A DNA stretch of 64,000 nucleotides, from the NCBI RefSeq assembly GCF_000686525.1, contig NZ_JMKT01000010.1, forward strand, positions 220,609-284,608. The letters are read 5' to 3'. The position numbers and the translations under genes are program-made. Below the pieces are notes generated by a model. The model saw nothing but the letters and a program-made list of their open reading frames with translations. It was not told the DNA's origin and ran no database searches. Shown in pieces: positions 19,851 to 28,854 of the stretch. The stretch is from Desulfonatronovibrio hydrogenovorans DSM 9292. GTDB lineage: Bacteria; Desulfobacterota; Desulfovibrionia; Desulfovibrionales; Desulfonatronovibrionaceae. Numbering within the stretch: the stretch's first letter is position 1; each line of letters starts with the position of its first letter.

Positions 19851-20717
19851 ATGAAAAAAATCAACTGGAAACCCTGGGCTCTGCTTTCTCCGTCTTTAAC
19901 CGCCATCTTCCTGCTGCTGGTCATTCCGATACTTTTTGTAATTGTATACAGTTTTTGGCTAAGGGCTCCTACCGGGGCTGTAATTCCAGCCTTTCAGTTC
20001 GGAAACTATGCCAGATTCTTTGAAGACCTGTTTTATCCCAGTATCCTGTTCAGGACCATTAGAGTCTCCCTTTTCTGTGTCTTGCTGTGCCTGGTCATGG
20101 GCTATATTCCGGCTTACTTTTTTCACAGGAGCACTTCCCGGTACAGACAGGCCCTGATTCTTCTCATCATGCTGCCCTTCTGGATCAGCTTCATAATCCG
20201 GACCATGAGCTGGATCAACATCCTGGGGGCCAACGGATTCCTAAACCATTTCCTGATGAAGATCGGACTTATATCCCAGCCCCTGTCATTATTGTATAAC
20301 GAAGCTGCAGTGCTTATGGGCCTTATTCAGTTTCTGCTGCCCTTTATGATTCTCAACATTTTTGTCAGTCTGGAGGGAATCGACAAGAACCTCCTTGAAG
20401 CTGCCAGGAGCATGGGCTGCAATGAATGGCAGGCCTTTAAAGAAGTCACCCTGCCCCTGAGCCTGCCCGGGGTCAGTGCGGGTTGTTTGCTGGTCTTTGT
20501 GCTCACTGCCGGAACATATCTTCCCCCCATGATTCTGGGCGGGGCTGGAAATGAAATGATCGCCAACCTGATATTCAACCGGGTCATCGGCACTCTGGAC
20601 TGGCCGTTTGGATCAGCCATCAGCGTAATCCTGCTGCTGCTTCTTGGAACCATTGTCTGGACGTACAACCGTTATCTGGGGATCAATCAACTCTTTAAAG
20701 CTTTCAAAGGTAATTAA
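19851..20717 (+). CDS. ABC transporter permease, spermidine/putrescine type (PotB-like)
   Basis: A 288-residue inner-membrane permease with six predicted helices and the binding-protein-dependent transport signature EAARSMGCNEWQAFKEVTLP, the loop that docks onto the ATPase. It matches the PotB/PotH type and is paired with a PotC-like gene three bases downstream. I use ATG 19851 (MKKINWKPWALL), just before the first helix; the open frame extends to a TTG at 19773 and neither has a good ribosome-binding site. It is the first gene of an uptake-and-catabolism operon. Substrates of this class include polyamines, amino acids and opines. Confidence 0.88.
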   Translation: MKKINWKPWALLSPSLTAIFLLLVIPILFVIVYSFWLRAPTGAVIPAFQFGNYARFFEDLFYPSILFRTIRVSLFCVLLCLVMGYIPAYFFHRSTSRYRQALILLIMLPFWISFIIRTMSWINILGANGFLNHFLMKIGLISQPLSLLYNEAAVLMGLIQFLLPFMILNIFVSLEGIDKNLLEAARSMGCNEWQAFKEVTLPLSLPGVSAGCLLVFVLTAGTYLPPMILGGAGNEMIANLIFNRVIGTLDWPFGSAISVILLLLLGTIVWTYNRYLGINQLFKAFKGN

Positions 20718-20719
20718 GC

Positions 20720-21511
20720 ATGTTCAGGATCACAGGCTGGTCTTTCATCAGACTATACACCATTCTGGTCTACGTATTCATGTTCCTGCCCATTGTGGTG
20801 GTCATAATCCTGTCTTTTGACACTCAGCAGTTTGCCAGCTTTCCAATGCAGGGATTCACCCTGAAATGGTATGCTGAACTGGCTCAGAATCAGTCCATCA
20901 TCCAGGCCTTTAAAAGCTCCCTGCTTCTGGGAACCCTTGCCGCTCTTATATCCACGACCATTGCAGTTCCAGCAGCTATGGCCTTTGTCCGTTATTCATT
21001 TAGAGGCAAGAACTCACTGAACACCCTGCTTCTTGCTCCCATCATGGTCCCGGAAGTCGTGCTCGGCGTGGCCCTGCTTCTGTTCATGCGCTGGCTGCAG
21101 CAACCCAAGAGCTTTGCCATGCTTCTACTGGGGCATGTCATGCTTACCCTGCCCTATGTCCTGCTCATAGTTCAGGCCAGGATGGTCAGCATAAACAATG
21201 TCTATGAAGAAGCGGCCAAATCCCTTGGAGCCAATCCATTTCAGACTTTCCGGGAAGTAACTCTTCCCCTGCTTTTGCCGGCAGTGCTGGCCGGGATTCT
21301 TTTCGCCTTCACTATTTCCTTTGACAATATTACCGCCACCCTCTTTTGGGCCACAGCTGAGCACCAGACCGTACCGGTCAGAATTTTCGGGATGCTCAGG
21401 CATTCCATAAGTCCTGAAATTAACGCCTTGGGCACGGTGATGATCTTTTTCACCATAATGGCCCCCCTGACAGCGGCTCTGCTGATCAGGTACTTTTCAA
21501 AAAACAGATAA
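20720..21511 (+). CDS. ABC transporter permease, spermidine/putrescine type (PotC-like)
   Basis: A 263-residue permease with six predicted helices and the docking loop EEAAKSLGANPFQTFREVTLP. It matches PotC/PotI and is the partner of the permease just upstream. AAAGGT lies before the ATG. Together the two permeases form the transmembrane channel of one importer. The substrate cannot be read from the sequence. Confidence 0.88.
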   Translation: MFRITGWSFIRLYTILVYVFMFLPIVVVIILSFDTQQFASFPMQGFTLKWYAELAQNQSIIQAFKSSLLLGTLAALISTTIAVPAAMAFVRYSFRGKNSLNTLLLAPIMVPEVVLGVALLLFMRWLQQPKSFAMLLLGHVMLTLPYVLLIVQARMVSINNVYEEAAKSLGANPFQTFREVTLPLLLPAVLAGILFAFTISFDNITATLFWATAEHQTVPVRIFGMLRHSISPEINALGTVMIFFTIMAPLTAALLIRYFSKNR

Positions 21512-21541
21512 ATTTGCTAACTTCAAACCCAGGAGGAAATC

Positions 21542-22687
21542 ATGAACAAGAGACTGGAGGAAGTAAGACACCAGTATCGTCAGGGAAACCTTTCCCGGAG
21601 GGACTTTGTAAAATATCTCGGTGTGGCTGGGGTAGCTGCCGGGCTGGTAGGAGGACCCTTTGGTCTGGTCCGTAATGCCATGGCCCAGGGCAGGATAAGG
21701 TTTGACGGCTGGGGCGGCACCACCTCCCAGGCCTTCAGACGCTACGCCTTTGAGCCCTTTACCAGTGCTACAGGGATACGAGTCGTGGACGGTGAATTCG
21801 GTGATATGGATTCATATCTGACCAGGGTAATTGCCTCCTTTCCACCTGGAGGAGAATTCAATCTGGCCCACTTAAGCGGAGTCTTTGACTATGCCCGGTA
21901 TGTCGGTCTCGAATTCAACACAGCCCTGGATGAATCCAAAATTGGAAATCTGGAGCTGGTCATGGAGGCCATGATTGAGCCTTACCGCAGAATCACTCCG
22001 GAAGCGTTGTCCGCAGTTCCTTATAATCTCGGTCAGACCGGGATCGCCTACAACACCAAGTACATCTCAGAGGAAAAAGCTGAAGAACTTGGAGCCTCCC
22101 TGCTCTGGGACGATTCCATCAGAGGCAACCTGGGCAGCTGGGTTGAGTGGCGGACCAACATCTGGTATGCAGCGCTCTACACTGGCCAGGACCCCAACAA
22201 TATCCAGGATATCAACGCAGTATGGGATGCCCTGCGCAAACAGGTGCCCATGGTCAGGAAGTACTGGGGCTCGGGAGCTGAACTCATGAACCTTCTGGCC
22301 AGTGAAGAGGTCTATGCCACTGTTGCCTGGTCCGGACGAGTAGCCCATCTCCAGGAGCAGGGATACCCCATAGGGTTCCTGGCCCCTGAAGGTTGTTACT
22401 CCTGGCAGGAATGCATCTTTGTCATGAAGGGTACTGACCTTGATGTTGCTCATCAGCTGCTTGACTTCATGCTGGCCCCGGAAGCTTCAATTGCCGTGGC
22501 TGAAGGGCAGATGTATCCCCCCAGTCTTGACCCCACCAAGGTGGAACTGACTGAAAAAATTAAAAATCTGCCGGCCTTTGATCCCACCGGAAAACTCCAG
22601 GGCTATCTTTTTGCTGATCCCCATTACTGGAATGAAAGGCAACTGGAATGGGCTGAGAGATGGGACCGGGTCAGGGCCGGACGCTGA
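21542..22687 (+). CDS. ABC transporter substrate-binding protein with Tat signal (PotD-like)
   Basis: A 381-residue extracytoplasmic solute-binding protein. The N-terminus carries a twin-arginine signal (SRRDFVKYLG, Arg19-Arg20, then a hydrophobic run to about residue 45 and AMAQG), so it is likely exported folded by Tat. The mature part has the PotD/PotF-type layout (YNLGQTGIAYNTKYI hinge, LLDFMLAPEASIAVAEGQMY end). AGGAGG precedes the ATG. The following proline racemase-family and amidohydrolase genes suggest an amino-acid-like or N-acylated ligand rather than a polyamine. Confidence 0.88.
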   Translation: MNKRLEEVRHQYRQGNLSRRDFVKYLGVAGVAAGLVGGPFGLVRNAMAQGRIRFDGWGGTTSQAFRRYAFEPFTSATGIRVVDGEFGDMDSYLTRVIASFPPGGEFNLAHLSGVFDYARYVGLEFNTALDESKIGNLELVMEAMIEPYRRITPEALSAVPYNLGQTGIAYNTKYISEEKAEELGASLLWDDSIRGNLGSWVEWRTNIWYAALYTGQDPNNIQDINAVWDALRKQVPMVRKYWGSGAELMNLLASEEVYATVAWSGRVAHLQEQGYPIGFLAPEGCYSWQECIFVMKGTDLDVAHQLLDFMLAPEASIAVAEGQMYPPSLDPTKVELTEKIKNLPAFDPTGKLQGYLFADPHYWNERQLEWAERWDRVRAGR

Positions 22688-22850
22688 TCATAACCAGAAC
22701 AGCTACCTGAACCTGATGCCAATTCTCAGCCCATGGGAACTAAAGGTCGCAACCGGTCATCATTAAGGCTGGGCATGACCTGAGGCTCCTTTGGCGTTGA
22801 CGGTCTTGGCCCAGGGCAAAAAACCTTCTGTTCAAAAAACAGACAAATCC

Positions 22851-22885
22851 AAGGCCCCTCAGCTTGTTTACCTTTGAGGGGCCTT
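22851..22885 (+). promoter_or_regulatory. Intercistronic hairpin between binding-protein and ATPase genes
   Basis: An 11-bp perfect stem (AAGGCCCCTCA and TGAGGGGCCTT) with a 13-base loop, and no T run after it. Position and shape match the mRNA-stabilising hairpins often found behind binding-protein genes, which keep that protein in excess over the ATPase. It could also act as a partial, Rho-independent-like stop. Confidence 0.6.
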
Positions 22886-22907
22886 AACATCAGGAGAATT
22901 TCGCAAA

Positions 22908-24023
22908 GTGGAAAACTCGCAACAGCAGCCTGTGGTGCAGCTCAAGGGAATCGTAAAGAGATTCGGAAAAATGGAGGCTGTTAAAAAAATAGATTTGAAT
23001 ATTGAACAGGGTTCTCTGGTCACCCTTCTTGGCCCTTCCGGATGCGGAAAAACCACTATCCTGCGAATGATAGCCGGGCTTGAACACCCGACTGAAGGGG
23101 AAATCTACATCAATGGCAGGATGGTCAATGATATCCCCATTCATAAGCGTAACCTTGGGATGATATTTCAGAACTACGCCCTTTTTCCTCATAAGACCAT
23201 CTTTGACAATGTAGCTTTTGGTCTGAAGTACCGCAATGTATCCAAGACTGATTTAAAAGAAAAAGTCAGGAATGCTCTGGAAATGGTCCGTCTGCCCGAT
23301 GTGGGCCAGCGTTACCCTTCTCAGCTCTCCGGGGGACAACAGCAGCGCATAGCTCTGGCCAGGGCCATTGTTATTGAGCCCGATGTCCTGCTCATGGACG
23401 AGCCTTTGTCCGCCCTGGATGAAAACCTTCGTGAAGACATGCGCAGAGAGATCGACAACCTGCAGCAGATGCTCGGAGTGACAACCCTGTTCGTCACTCA
23501 TGATCAGCGTGAAGCCTTAAGCATGTCCGACAAGATCGTGGTCATGAAAGACGGGCGTCTTCAGCAGGAAGGTCCTCCTGAAGACGTCTATAATTTTCCT
23601 GCCAACCGGTTTGTAGCTGACTTTCTGGGTTCATCCAACTTTTATCCGGCCAGGGTGGTGAACAAAACAGGCGATACATATACCATCAGACTTGAAAGCG
23701 GTCATGAATTCCTCTCCCGGCATCCATCAGACTGGAATGAAGGTGCTGATGTGGAACTGGTCATCAGAGCCCAGAAATTTTATATTTTTCCCCATGATGA
23801 GGTTCCTGAGGAAACCCAGGGTAATGTCTTTAAAGGGGTGATCAAGGATCGGAGCTACATGGGAGGTGAAGTAAGTTATTTTGTCGACCTGGAGGGCGGA
23901 CTTTCCATCCACGTCATCAGCATTGTCAATATCACAGCCTTGAAGATCGGGGACAGGGTAGTAGTAGACGTTGCCCCCAGGCACTGCGGACTCCTGTCTG
24001 CCCAGAAAGCTGGTTCAGAGTAG
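22908..24023 (+). CDS. ABC transporter ATP-binding protein (PotA-like)
   Basis: A 371-residue ATPase with Walker A GPSGCGKTT (42-50), Q-loop FQNYALFPHKT, signature LSGGQQQRIALARA, Walker B VLLMDEPLSALD and switch His in FVTHDQREA, followed by a C-terminal TOBE-type regulatory domain (about 290-365). It energises the importer made by the upstream permeases. The start is GTG, with AGGAG 11 bases upstream. It sits 220 bases after the binding-protein gene, behind a hairpin, an unusual place because potA-type genes often come first. Confidence 0.92.
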   Translation: MENSQQQPVVQLKGIVKRFGKMEAVKKIDLNIEQGSLVTLLGPSGCGKTTILRMIAGLEHPTEGEIYINGRMVNDIPIHKRNLGMIFQNYALFPHKTIFDNVAFGLKYRNVSKTDLKEKVRNALEMVRLPDVGQRYPSQLSGGQQQRIALARAIVIEPDVLLMDEPLSALDENLREDMRREIDNLQQMLGVTTLFVTHDQREALSMSDKIVVMKDGRLQQEGPPEDVYNFPANRFVADFLGSSNFYPARVVNKTGDTYTIRLESGHEFLSRHPSDWNEGADVELVIRAQKFYIFPHDEVPEETQGNVFKGVIKDRSYMGGEVSYFVDLEGGLSIHVISIVNITALKIGDRVVVDVAPRHCGLLSAQKAGSE

Positions 24024-24035
24024 TATATTTTTCTC

Positions 24036-25076
24036 ATGCATCAAGATGACACCTATGCCGCCTTTAAAAGGCGGTTCCCTACAGGCATAACAACCATAGA
24101 CTCCCACACTGCCGGAGAATACACCCGGCTCGTGGTTGAAGGCTTGGGCCCAATTCCCGGCAGGACCATGGCTGAAAAAAGAAATTTCACAATCCACAAC
24201 CTGGATCGGGAAAGACTTCTTTTGACCACCGAGCCTAGGGGAAACCGGGATGTTGTTGCTGCACTGATGACTGAACCCACTACCCCGGGTGCATCATTCG
24301 GACTGATATACATGGATGCCCGCAGGTACCCGTATCTTTGCGGCCATGCAACCATCGGCGCAGTAACTACCCTCCTGGAAACAGGAATGATCAAAGCCTT
24401 TCCTGATGCTGACGGCTGCCTGCGTCTGATCGTGGACACACCTTCAGGACCCATGCCTGTTCTGGTCAAAATGAGACCCGGCCGGGTTGATTCTGTTTCC
24501 TTTACTTCTGTGCCCTGTTTTACATATGCCAGAAACATTTCTCTGGCTGTTCCCGGGATAGGCACTGTCTGCATCGACCTGGTCTGTGCCGGGGGCTTTT
24601 TTGCCATGGTGGACCTCAGCCAGCCCCTTTTTGAATCTCTTGAGCTTTCCCATGATCAAATAATCCGGCTGGGGATGGACATCACAGCCCTGGCCTCCAG
24701 ACACCTGGATGTCCGACATCCTGAAAGGGACGAGGTGGCCAGTATAGATGTAACTGAATTTTACAGGACCAAGGGTCCCTGTCAGGGTAACAGCTTTGTG
24801 GTTTACGGCGAATCCCACCTGGACCGTTCCCCCTGTGGCACTGGAACCTCGGCCAAGATGGCCCTGCTCTACTCCAGAGGACTTGTATCCAGAGACGCTG
24901 TTTATGAGAACAGCGGTCCTCTGGGCACCTCTTTCAAAGCAAGGATTGTCCAGGAAACCATGGTCGGAGAATACCGGGCAGTCTGCGTGGAAGTCACTGG
25001 CAGCGCCCATGTCACTGGTCTGCACACCTTTGTTCTGGATAAAACTGACCCTTTCCCTTCAGGCTTTCTGCTTTGA
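24036..25076 (+). CDS. Proline racemase / 4-hydroxyproline epimerase family protein
   Basis: A 346-residue enzyme of the proline racemase superfamily, which abstracts and returns the alpha proton of proline or hydroxyproline with two cysteines. Both are present: Cys102 in LCGHATIGA and Cys267 in DRSPCGTGTSAKMA. A Thr or Ser at the first site would mean a trans-3-hydroxyproline dehydratase, so racemase or 2-epimerase is favoured. IDSHTAGEYTRLV is the usual N-terminal signature. No good ribosome-binding site lies before the ATG; it starts 13 bases after the ATPase gene and may depend on coupled translation. With the importer it suggests uptake and use of proline- or hydroxyproline-like compounds. 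Choice between the two substrates is open. Confidence 0.88.
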   Translation: MHQDDTYAAFKRRFPTGITTIDSHTAGEYTRLVVEGLGPIPGRTMAEKRNFTIHNLDRERLLLTTEPRGNRDVVAALMTEPTTPGASFGLIYMDARRYPYLCGHATIGAVTTLLETGMIKAFPDADGCLRLIVDTPSGPMPVLVKMRPGRVDSVSFTSVPCFTYARNISLAVPGIGTVCIDLVCAGGFFAMVDLSQPLFESLELSHDQIIRLGMDITALASRHLDVRHPERDEVASIDVTEFYRTKGPCQGNSFVVYGESHLDRSPCGTGTSAKMALLYSRGLVSRDAVYENSGPLGTSFKARIVQETMVGEYRAVCVEVTGSAHVTGLHTFVLDKTDPFPSGFLL

Positions 25077-25085
25077 GGAGAGAAA

Positions 25086-26714
25086 ATGCGCAAGCCTGAT
25101 CTGATCCTGGAAAACGCCCGCATCCATACTATGGACCCCCTGATTCCAGAGGCCGGTTCCCTGGCCATTGCTGGAAAACGGATCATGGCTGTGGGTGCTG
25201 GCCCTTGTCTTGGCCTGAACCCTGGCCCAGGAACCAGGACCATTGACCTGGAAGGCAGTCTGGTCCTGCCAGGGTTCTGGGATTCACATTTTCACTACTA
25301 CCAGTGGGCCATGGGCCGGACCTATATTCCCCTTGACCGGGCTGAATCTTTTATTCATTGCCTGGAAATGATCCGTCACAAGGCCAGTATACTGGCAATG
25401 CACGGAAGTAGCCAGTGGCTACAGGGGCTGGGCTTCAATGAGTCAGACTGGCCTGAAAACAGAATGCCCCTGCGCCGGGATCTGGACATAGTCAGCCCGG
25501 AGATCCCGGTCCTCATCTGGAGATGTGACATGCATCTGGCCGTGGCCAACTCCAGGGCCCTCCAGCTGAGCGGACTGGCCGACGAAAGACCGGACCCGGT
25601 CCGTGGCCTGATCGGCCGGAACCCGGATGGAAGCCTGAACGGAACCCTGCGCGAAGAAGCCATTAACATCGTTAAAAAGGCTATGCCTGAACCAAGTCTT
25701 GAGTCTGTAACGTCCATCATGGATCAGGCCCAAAAGGACCTGCACTCCCTGGGAATAACCTCCATTCACGACGTCCGTCTGGCAGGAAACCAGTCTGAAT
25801 CCGCCTTGACTTTCAGGGCCTGGCAGGCATTGCACCACCAGGGCAGACTCAAACTTCATTGCTGGACCAGCCTGCCTGGAGAAGAAAGGGCAGCTGTTGA
25901 AGAAATCGGCCTCAGAACCGGATTCGGGGACAATTATCTCCGGGTCGGCCATCTCAAGTACTTTATGGACGGAGGAATGGGAGCCAGAACAGCCTGGATG
26001 AAAGAGCCTTACCTGGACACCGGGGGCACAGGTCTCTGCCTGATACCTCCTGCTGATCTCCTTGAAGAAATCAGGGCTGCCGACCAGGCAGGTCTGGCTG
26101 TTATGATCCATGCCATCGGCGACCAGGCCAACCATGAGCTGATTTCAATTTTCGAAAAATTACAGGCTGAAAAAAAAGCCAATATCATCGGACCCGCCCT
26201 CCAGCATCGTTTGGAACATGTCCAGGTCATCAGAGAAAAAGACATCCAGAGGCTGGCCCGGCTGAATATGCCGGTTTCTGTTCAGCCCGCCAATATGGTG
26301 CTGGACATCAACATGATAAACCACTGCGCAGGAAGAGTAGGCAGACATGCCTATGCCTTTAAGGCAATGCTCGACCAGGGGATCAATGTCCTGTTCAGCT
26401 CAGACTGCCCGGTCTGCAGCCCGGACCCCTTAGTGGGAATTCAGGCCGCTGTAACCAGAACCCGGGCCGATGGGACCCCCAGGGGCGGGTGGTACCCTGA
26501 CCAGATCTTTTCCCTGGACCAGGCCCTGAGAGCCTACACCATGTCACCTGCCGTGGCCTACAACGCCCAAAACCTCCAGGGTAGCATCAGTCCGGGCAAA
26601 CTGGCTGACCTGGTTGTCTTTAAAAACAATCTCTTTCACACTGATCTCAATCATCTCCATCGATCCAAAGTGGCCATGACCATTTTTGATGGTCAGATCG
26701 TTTACCAGTCATAA
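25086..26714 (+). CDS. YtcJ-like metal-dependent amidohydrolase
   Basis: A 542-residue member of the amidohydrolase-3 (YtcJ-like) group. The metal ligands are visible: HxH as His68-x-His70 in DSHFHYY, a later HAIGDQANH, QHRLEHVQV, and the C-terminal Asp in LFSSDCPV. The N-terminal small beta-sandwich (LILENARIHTMDP) and C-terminal SPGKLADLVVF are typical. Relatives hydrolyse amides and N-acyl compounds. GAGGAG precedes the ATG, nine bases after the racemase gene. In this operon it may release the amino or imino acid that the racemase then inverts, but the substrate is not known. Confidence 0.88.
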   Translation: MRKPDLILENARIHTMDPLIPEAGSLAIAGKRIMAVGAGPCLGLNPGPGTRTIDLEGSLVLPGFWDSHFHYYQWAMGRTYIPLDRAESFIHCLEMIRHKASILAMHGSSQWLQGLGFNESDWPENRMPLRRDLDIVSPEIPVLIWRCDMHLAVANSRALQLSGLADERPDPVRGLIGRNPDGSLNGTLREEAINIVKKAMPEPSLESVTSIMDQAQKDLHSLGITSIHDVRLAGNQSESALTFRAWQALHHQGRLKLHCWTSLPGEERAAVEEIGLRTGFGDNYLRVGHLKYFMDGGMGARTAWMKEPYLDTGGTGLCLIPPADLLEEIRAADQAGLAVMIHAIGDQANHELISIFEKLQAEKKANIIGPALQHRLEHVQVIREKDIQRLARLNMPVSVQPANMVLDINMINHCAGRVGRHAYAFKAMLDQGINVLFSSDCPVCSPDPLVGIQAAVTRTRADGTPRGGWYPDQIFSLDQALRAYTMSPAVAYNAQNLQGSISPGKLADLVVFKNNLFHTDLNHLHRSKVAMTIFDGQIVYQS

Positions 26715-26887
26715 TCCACAGCTCTTAAAAAACTCCCAAGAGTGCAGCACCCCGAACCAGACCCAGGAACTTGAACACCACCTGAAGTCCCGGCCTGAAA
26801 TCGTTAAGACCTTTTTTCTTTCTGCCAAAAACCCATTTATGGCCAGATATCTAATAACGTCCCTGTCCAGTCTGGAAAAATAAAAAT

Positions 26888-26916
26888 TTGAACCTTTTCA
26901 GAATAACAGTTATTTA
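26888..26916 (+). promoter_or_regulatory. Candidate promoter of the Mrp operon
   Basis: TTGAAC at 26888-26893, a 17-base spacer and TATTTA at 26911-26916, about 46 bases before the mrpF ATG. Four or five of six bases match sigma-70 consensus in each box. There is no clear terminator between the amidohydrolase and this site, so read-through is also possible. Confidence 0.4.
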
Positions 26917-26961
26917 GCAGGAAGTGAAATTTTAACCTGCAACGTATCCGGGAGCCTGACC

Positions 26962-27231
26962 ATGAATTTATTTTACCTGGGAATGGCCCTGTTTCTGCTT
27001 TTAAACATCCTGGCAGGGCTGTGGAGGGTCATGGCCGGTCCCAACCCTTCAGACCGGATGGTCTGCGCCCAGCTGTTCGGAACCACAGGGGTGGCCATTC
27101 TACTGCTGCTCTCCCAGGCCCTTGAATCACCTTACATCAGAAATGCTGCCCTTGTTTTCGCCCTGCTCATCATTCCGGCAGTGCTGGCCTTTGTCCGCAA
27201 CACCTCCTATGAGATAACAAAGGAAAACTGA
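26962..27231 (+). CDS. mrpF: Mrp cation/proton antiporter subunit F
   Basis: An 89-residue protein with three predicted membrane helices and the MrpF signature GLWRVMAGPNPSDRMVCAQLFGTTG. MrpF is a small structural subunit of the multi-protein Na+(or K+)/H+ antiporter used for pH and salt homeostasis. GGGAG lies seven bases before the ATG. Its TGA overlaps the mrpG start, showing translational coupling. It heads the cluster, whereas canonical Mrp operons start with mrpA. Confidence 0.92.
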   Translation: MNLFYLGMALFLLLNILAGLWRVMAGPNPSDRMVCAQLFGTTGVAILLLLSQALESPYIRNAALVFALLIIPAVLAFVRNTSYEITKEN

Positions 27232-27530
27232 TGATAAACAACATCCTGTCAATAGCCTTCTGCCTGGCTGGGGGCTTCTTTTTTCTGGGGGGCACCCTGG
27301 GACTGATCCGTTTCCCTGACACCTACAGCCGTCTGCATGCCTTAACCAAGGCCGACAACCTGGGCCTGGGCTTCATAGTCCTTGGCCTGATCCTGGTAGC
27401 CCAAACCATTCCAGAAATGATCAAACTGACCCTGATCTGGCTTTTGGCTTTGGTAGGCAGTTCAAGTGCCTGTTATTTCATTGGAAACCATCTCTTTAAC
27501 AATTCTGACAGACCAGAGAACAAGGCATGA
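27231..27530 (+). CDS. mrpG: Mrp cation/proton antiporter subunit G
   Basis: A 99-residue subunit with three membrane helices and the MrpG hallmark FPDTYSRLHALTKADNLGLG. It overlaps mrpF by one base and the next gene by four (ATGA), typical of tight Mrp operons. MrpG is required for assembly and activity of the complex in studied Mrp systems. Confidence 0.92.
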   Translation: MINNILSIAFCLAGGFFFLGGTLGLIRFPDTYSRLHALTKADNLGLGFIVLGLILVAQTIPEMIKLTLIWLLALVGSSSACYFIGNHLFNNSDRPENKA

Positions 27531-28471
27531 ATCTCTTGTTTGACCTGATTTTGGGCATAACCCTGGTGGGTGTATGCTGGAGAATCATCCGGACCAGCGG
27601 AAACTTTCAGGCCATTGTCCTGTTCATAACCTTTGGACTCCTCCTGTCTCTGATCTGGACCAGGCTGAAGTCACCGGATATTGCCATTGCCGAGGCTGCA
27701 GTAGGAGCCGGTCTGACCGGAGTCCTGCTCATGGACGCTCTGGGTGTATTCAGCCAGTCCCAGGAAAAGCCTGCACCCAAGCTCAAACCGGGATTATTCA
27801 TTCCAGGCCTTTTCCTGGCCGGATTATTTTTTTGTTCGGTTTTCTTCATTTCCCAGGATATCGACCGCCTGGGAAACCTGGTTCAAAAGCATCTGCCAGG
27901 GTCATCCCTGGAACACCCCATCACAGCAGTGCTGCTGGATTTCAGAAGCTACGACACCTGGCTGGAAATGGGAGTCCTGCTGGCTGCGGTCCTGGGAGTC
28001 CTCTGTGTAAGCCAAAGGCAGGACCTGGAAAGGACATTGCTTCCAGCACCGGCTGAGCCTGTTGGGAGGTGGATCATCAAGATCCTTCTGCCCATGATGG
28101 TCCTGATCAGCGGATACTTATTATGGCTCGGGGCCTTCGCCCCTGGGGGCGCCTTTCAGGCCGGAGTAGTCCTGGCAGCAGGGGGTGTCCTGCTCTGGCA
28201 GGGTGGCCATCCATCCCTGGCTTCCCTGTCCAGAACCTGGTGGAAGGTGCTGTTATGTGCCGGGTTCGCCTCCTTTCTTGTCCTGGCAAAAGCCTCCCTC
28301 TTCTACAGCGATCATATGCTGACCCACCCTGATTCTAAAATCTGGATTCTGGCTCTGGAATACGGAGCTGCCCTGTCCATTGCCATCTGCCTGATCAGCC
28401 TTGTGCTGGCCTCTCCTGCTGGACACCAAACAGCAAAACAACAGTCCCCTGAGGAGGATGTAAAACCATGA
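27527..28471 (+). CDS. Fused DUF4040 (MrpA C-terminal type) and MnhB subunit
   Basis: A 314-residue membrane protein with two recognisable parts. Residues about 5-75 (TFGLLLSLIWTRLKSPDIA, IAEAAVGAGLTGVLLMDAL) match the DUF4040/MbhD domain that normally forms the tail of MrpA. Residues about 175-300 (LLWLGAFAPGGAFQAGVVLA) match MnhB/MrpB. The part between, with a helix and a soluble stretch, corresponds roughly to the MbhE-like region. In canonical Mrp operons the DUF4040 region belongs to MrpA, so here the MrpA tail seems to be joined to MrpB. It overlaps mrpG and mrpC by four bases each. Confidence 0.88.
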   Translation: MNLLFDLILGITLVGVCWRIIRTSGNFQAIVLFITFGLLLSLIWTRLKSPDIAIAEAAVGAGLTGVLLMDALGVFSQSQEKPAPKLKPGLFIPGLFLAGLFFCSVFFISQDIDRLGNLVQKHLPGSSLEHPITAVLLDFRSYDTWLEMGVLLAAVLGVLCVSQRQDLERTLLPAPAEPVGRWIIKILLPMMVLISGYLLWLGAFAPGGAFQAGVVLAAGGVLLWQGGHPSLASLSRTWWKVLLCAGFASFLVLAKASLFYSDHMLTHPDSKIWILALEYGAALSIAICLISLVLASPAGHQTAKQQSPEEDVKP

Positions 28472-28788
28472 CAGCCTCAACCACCATGACCATCTATGCC
28501 CTTTCTTCTGTCATCATTTTTTGTATCGGCCTGCTGGGTCTCATCAGCCATCCCCACATGCTTAGAAAAATAATCTCTCTGAACATCATGGCTGGAGGAT
28601 CTTTTCTTTTTTTAATCAGTCTGGCCTATCAGGACAGGTCCCCTGAAGTTGATCCTGTCCCCCAGGCCATGGTCCTGACTGGTATAGTCGTGGCCGTCAG
28701 CGCCACTGCTTTTGCTTTGAGTTTGGCCCGACGTATCAGGGAAAAAACCGGACGCAGCGACCTGGAATGGGTGCAGGAAAAAGAATGA
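28468..28788 (+). CDS. mrpC: Mrp cation/proton antiporter subunit C (NuoK-like)
   Basis: A 106-residue subunit with three membrane helices, homologous to NuoK of complex I. The tail of helix three shows VPQAMVLTGIVVAVSATAFA, the MrpC/NuoK signature. It overlaps the fused B subunit by four bases. After its stop there is a 66-base gap, the largest inside the operon. Confidence 0.9.
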   Translation: MTASTTMTIYALSSVIIFCIGLLGLISHPHMLRKIISLNIMAGGSFLFLISLAYQDRSPEVDPVPQAMVLTGIVVAVSATAFALSLARRIREKTGRSDLEWVQEKE

Positions 28789-28854
28789 ACAGCTGCGTTG
28801 CAAAACGAATCCATCCCTTAAACATTTCAAAAGGTCTGATCAGCACCAGAAACC

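Noticed and set aside
22786..22850. Small gene in the gap before the ABC ATPase
   Set aside because: No open frame with a ribosome-binding site; the gap is explained by the hairpin.
25443..26135. 230-residue minus-strand open frame
   Set aside because: Antisense to the amidohydrolase; no recognisable features.
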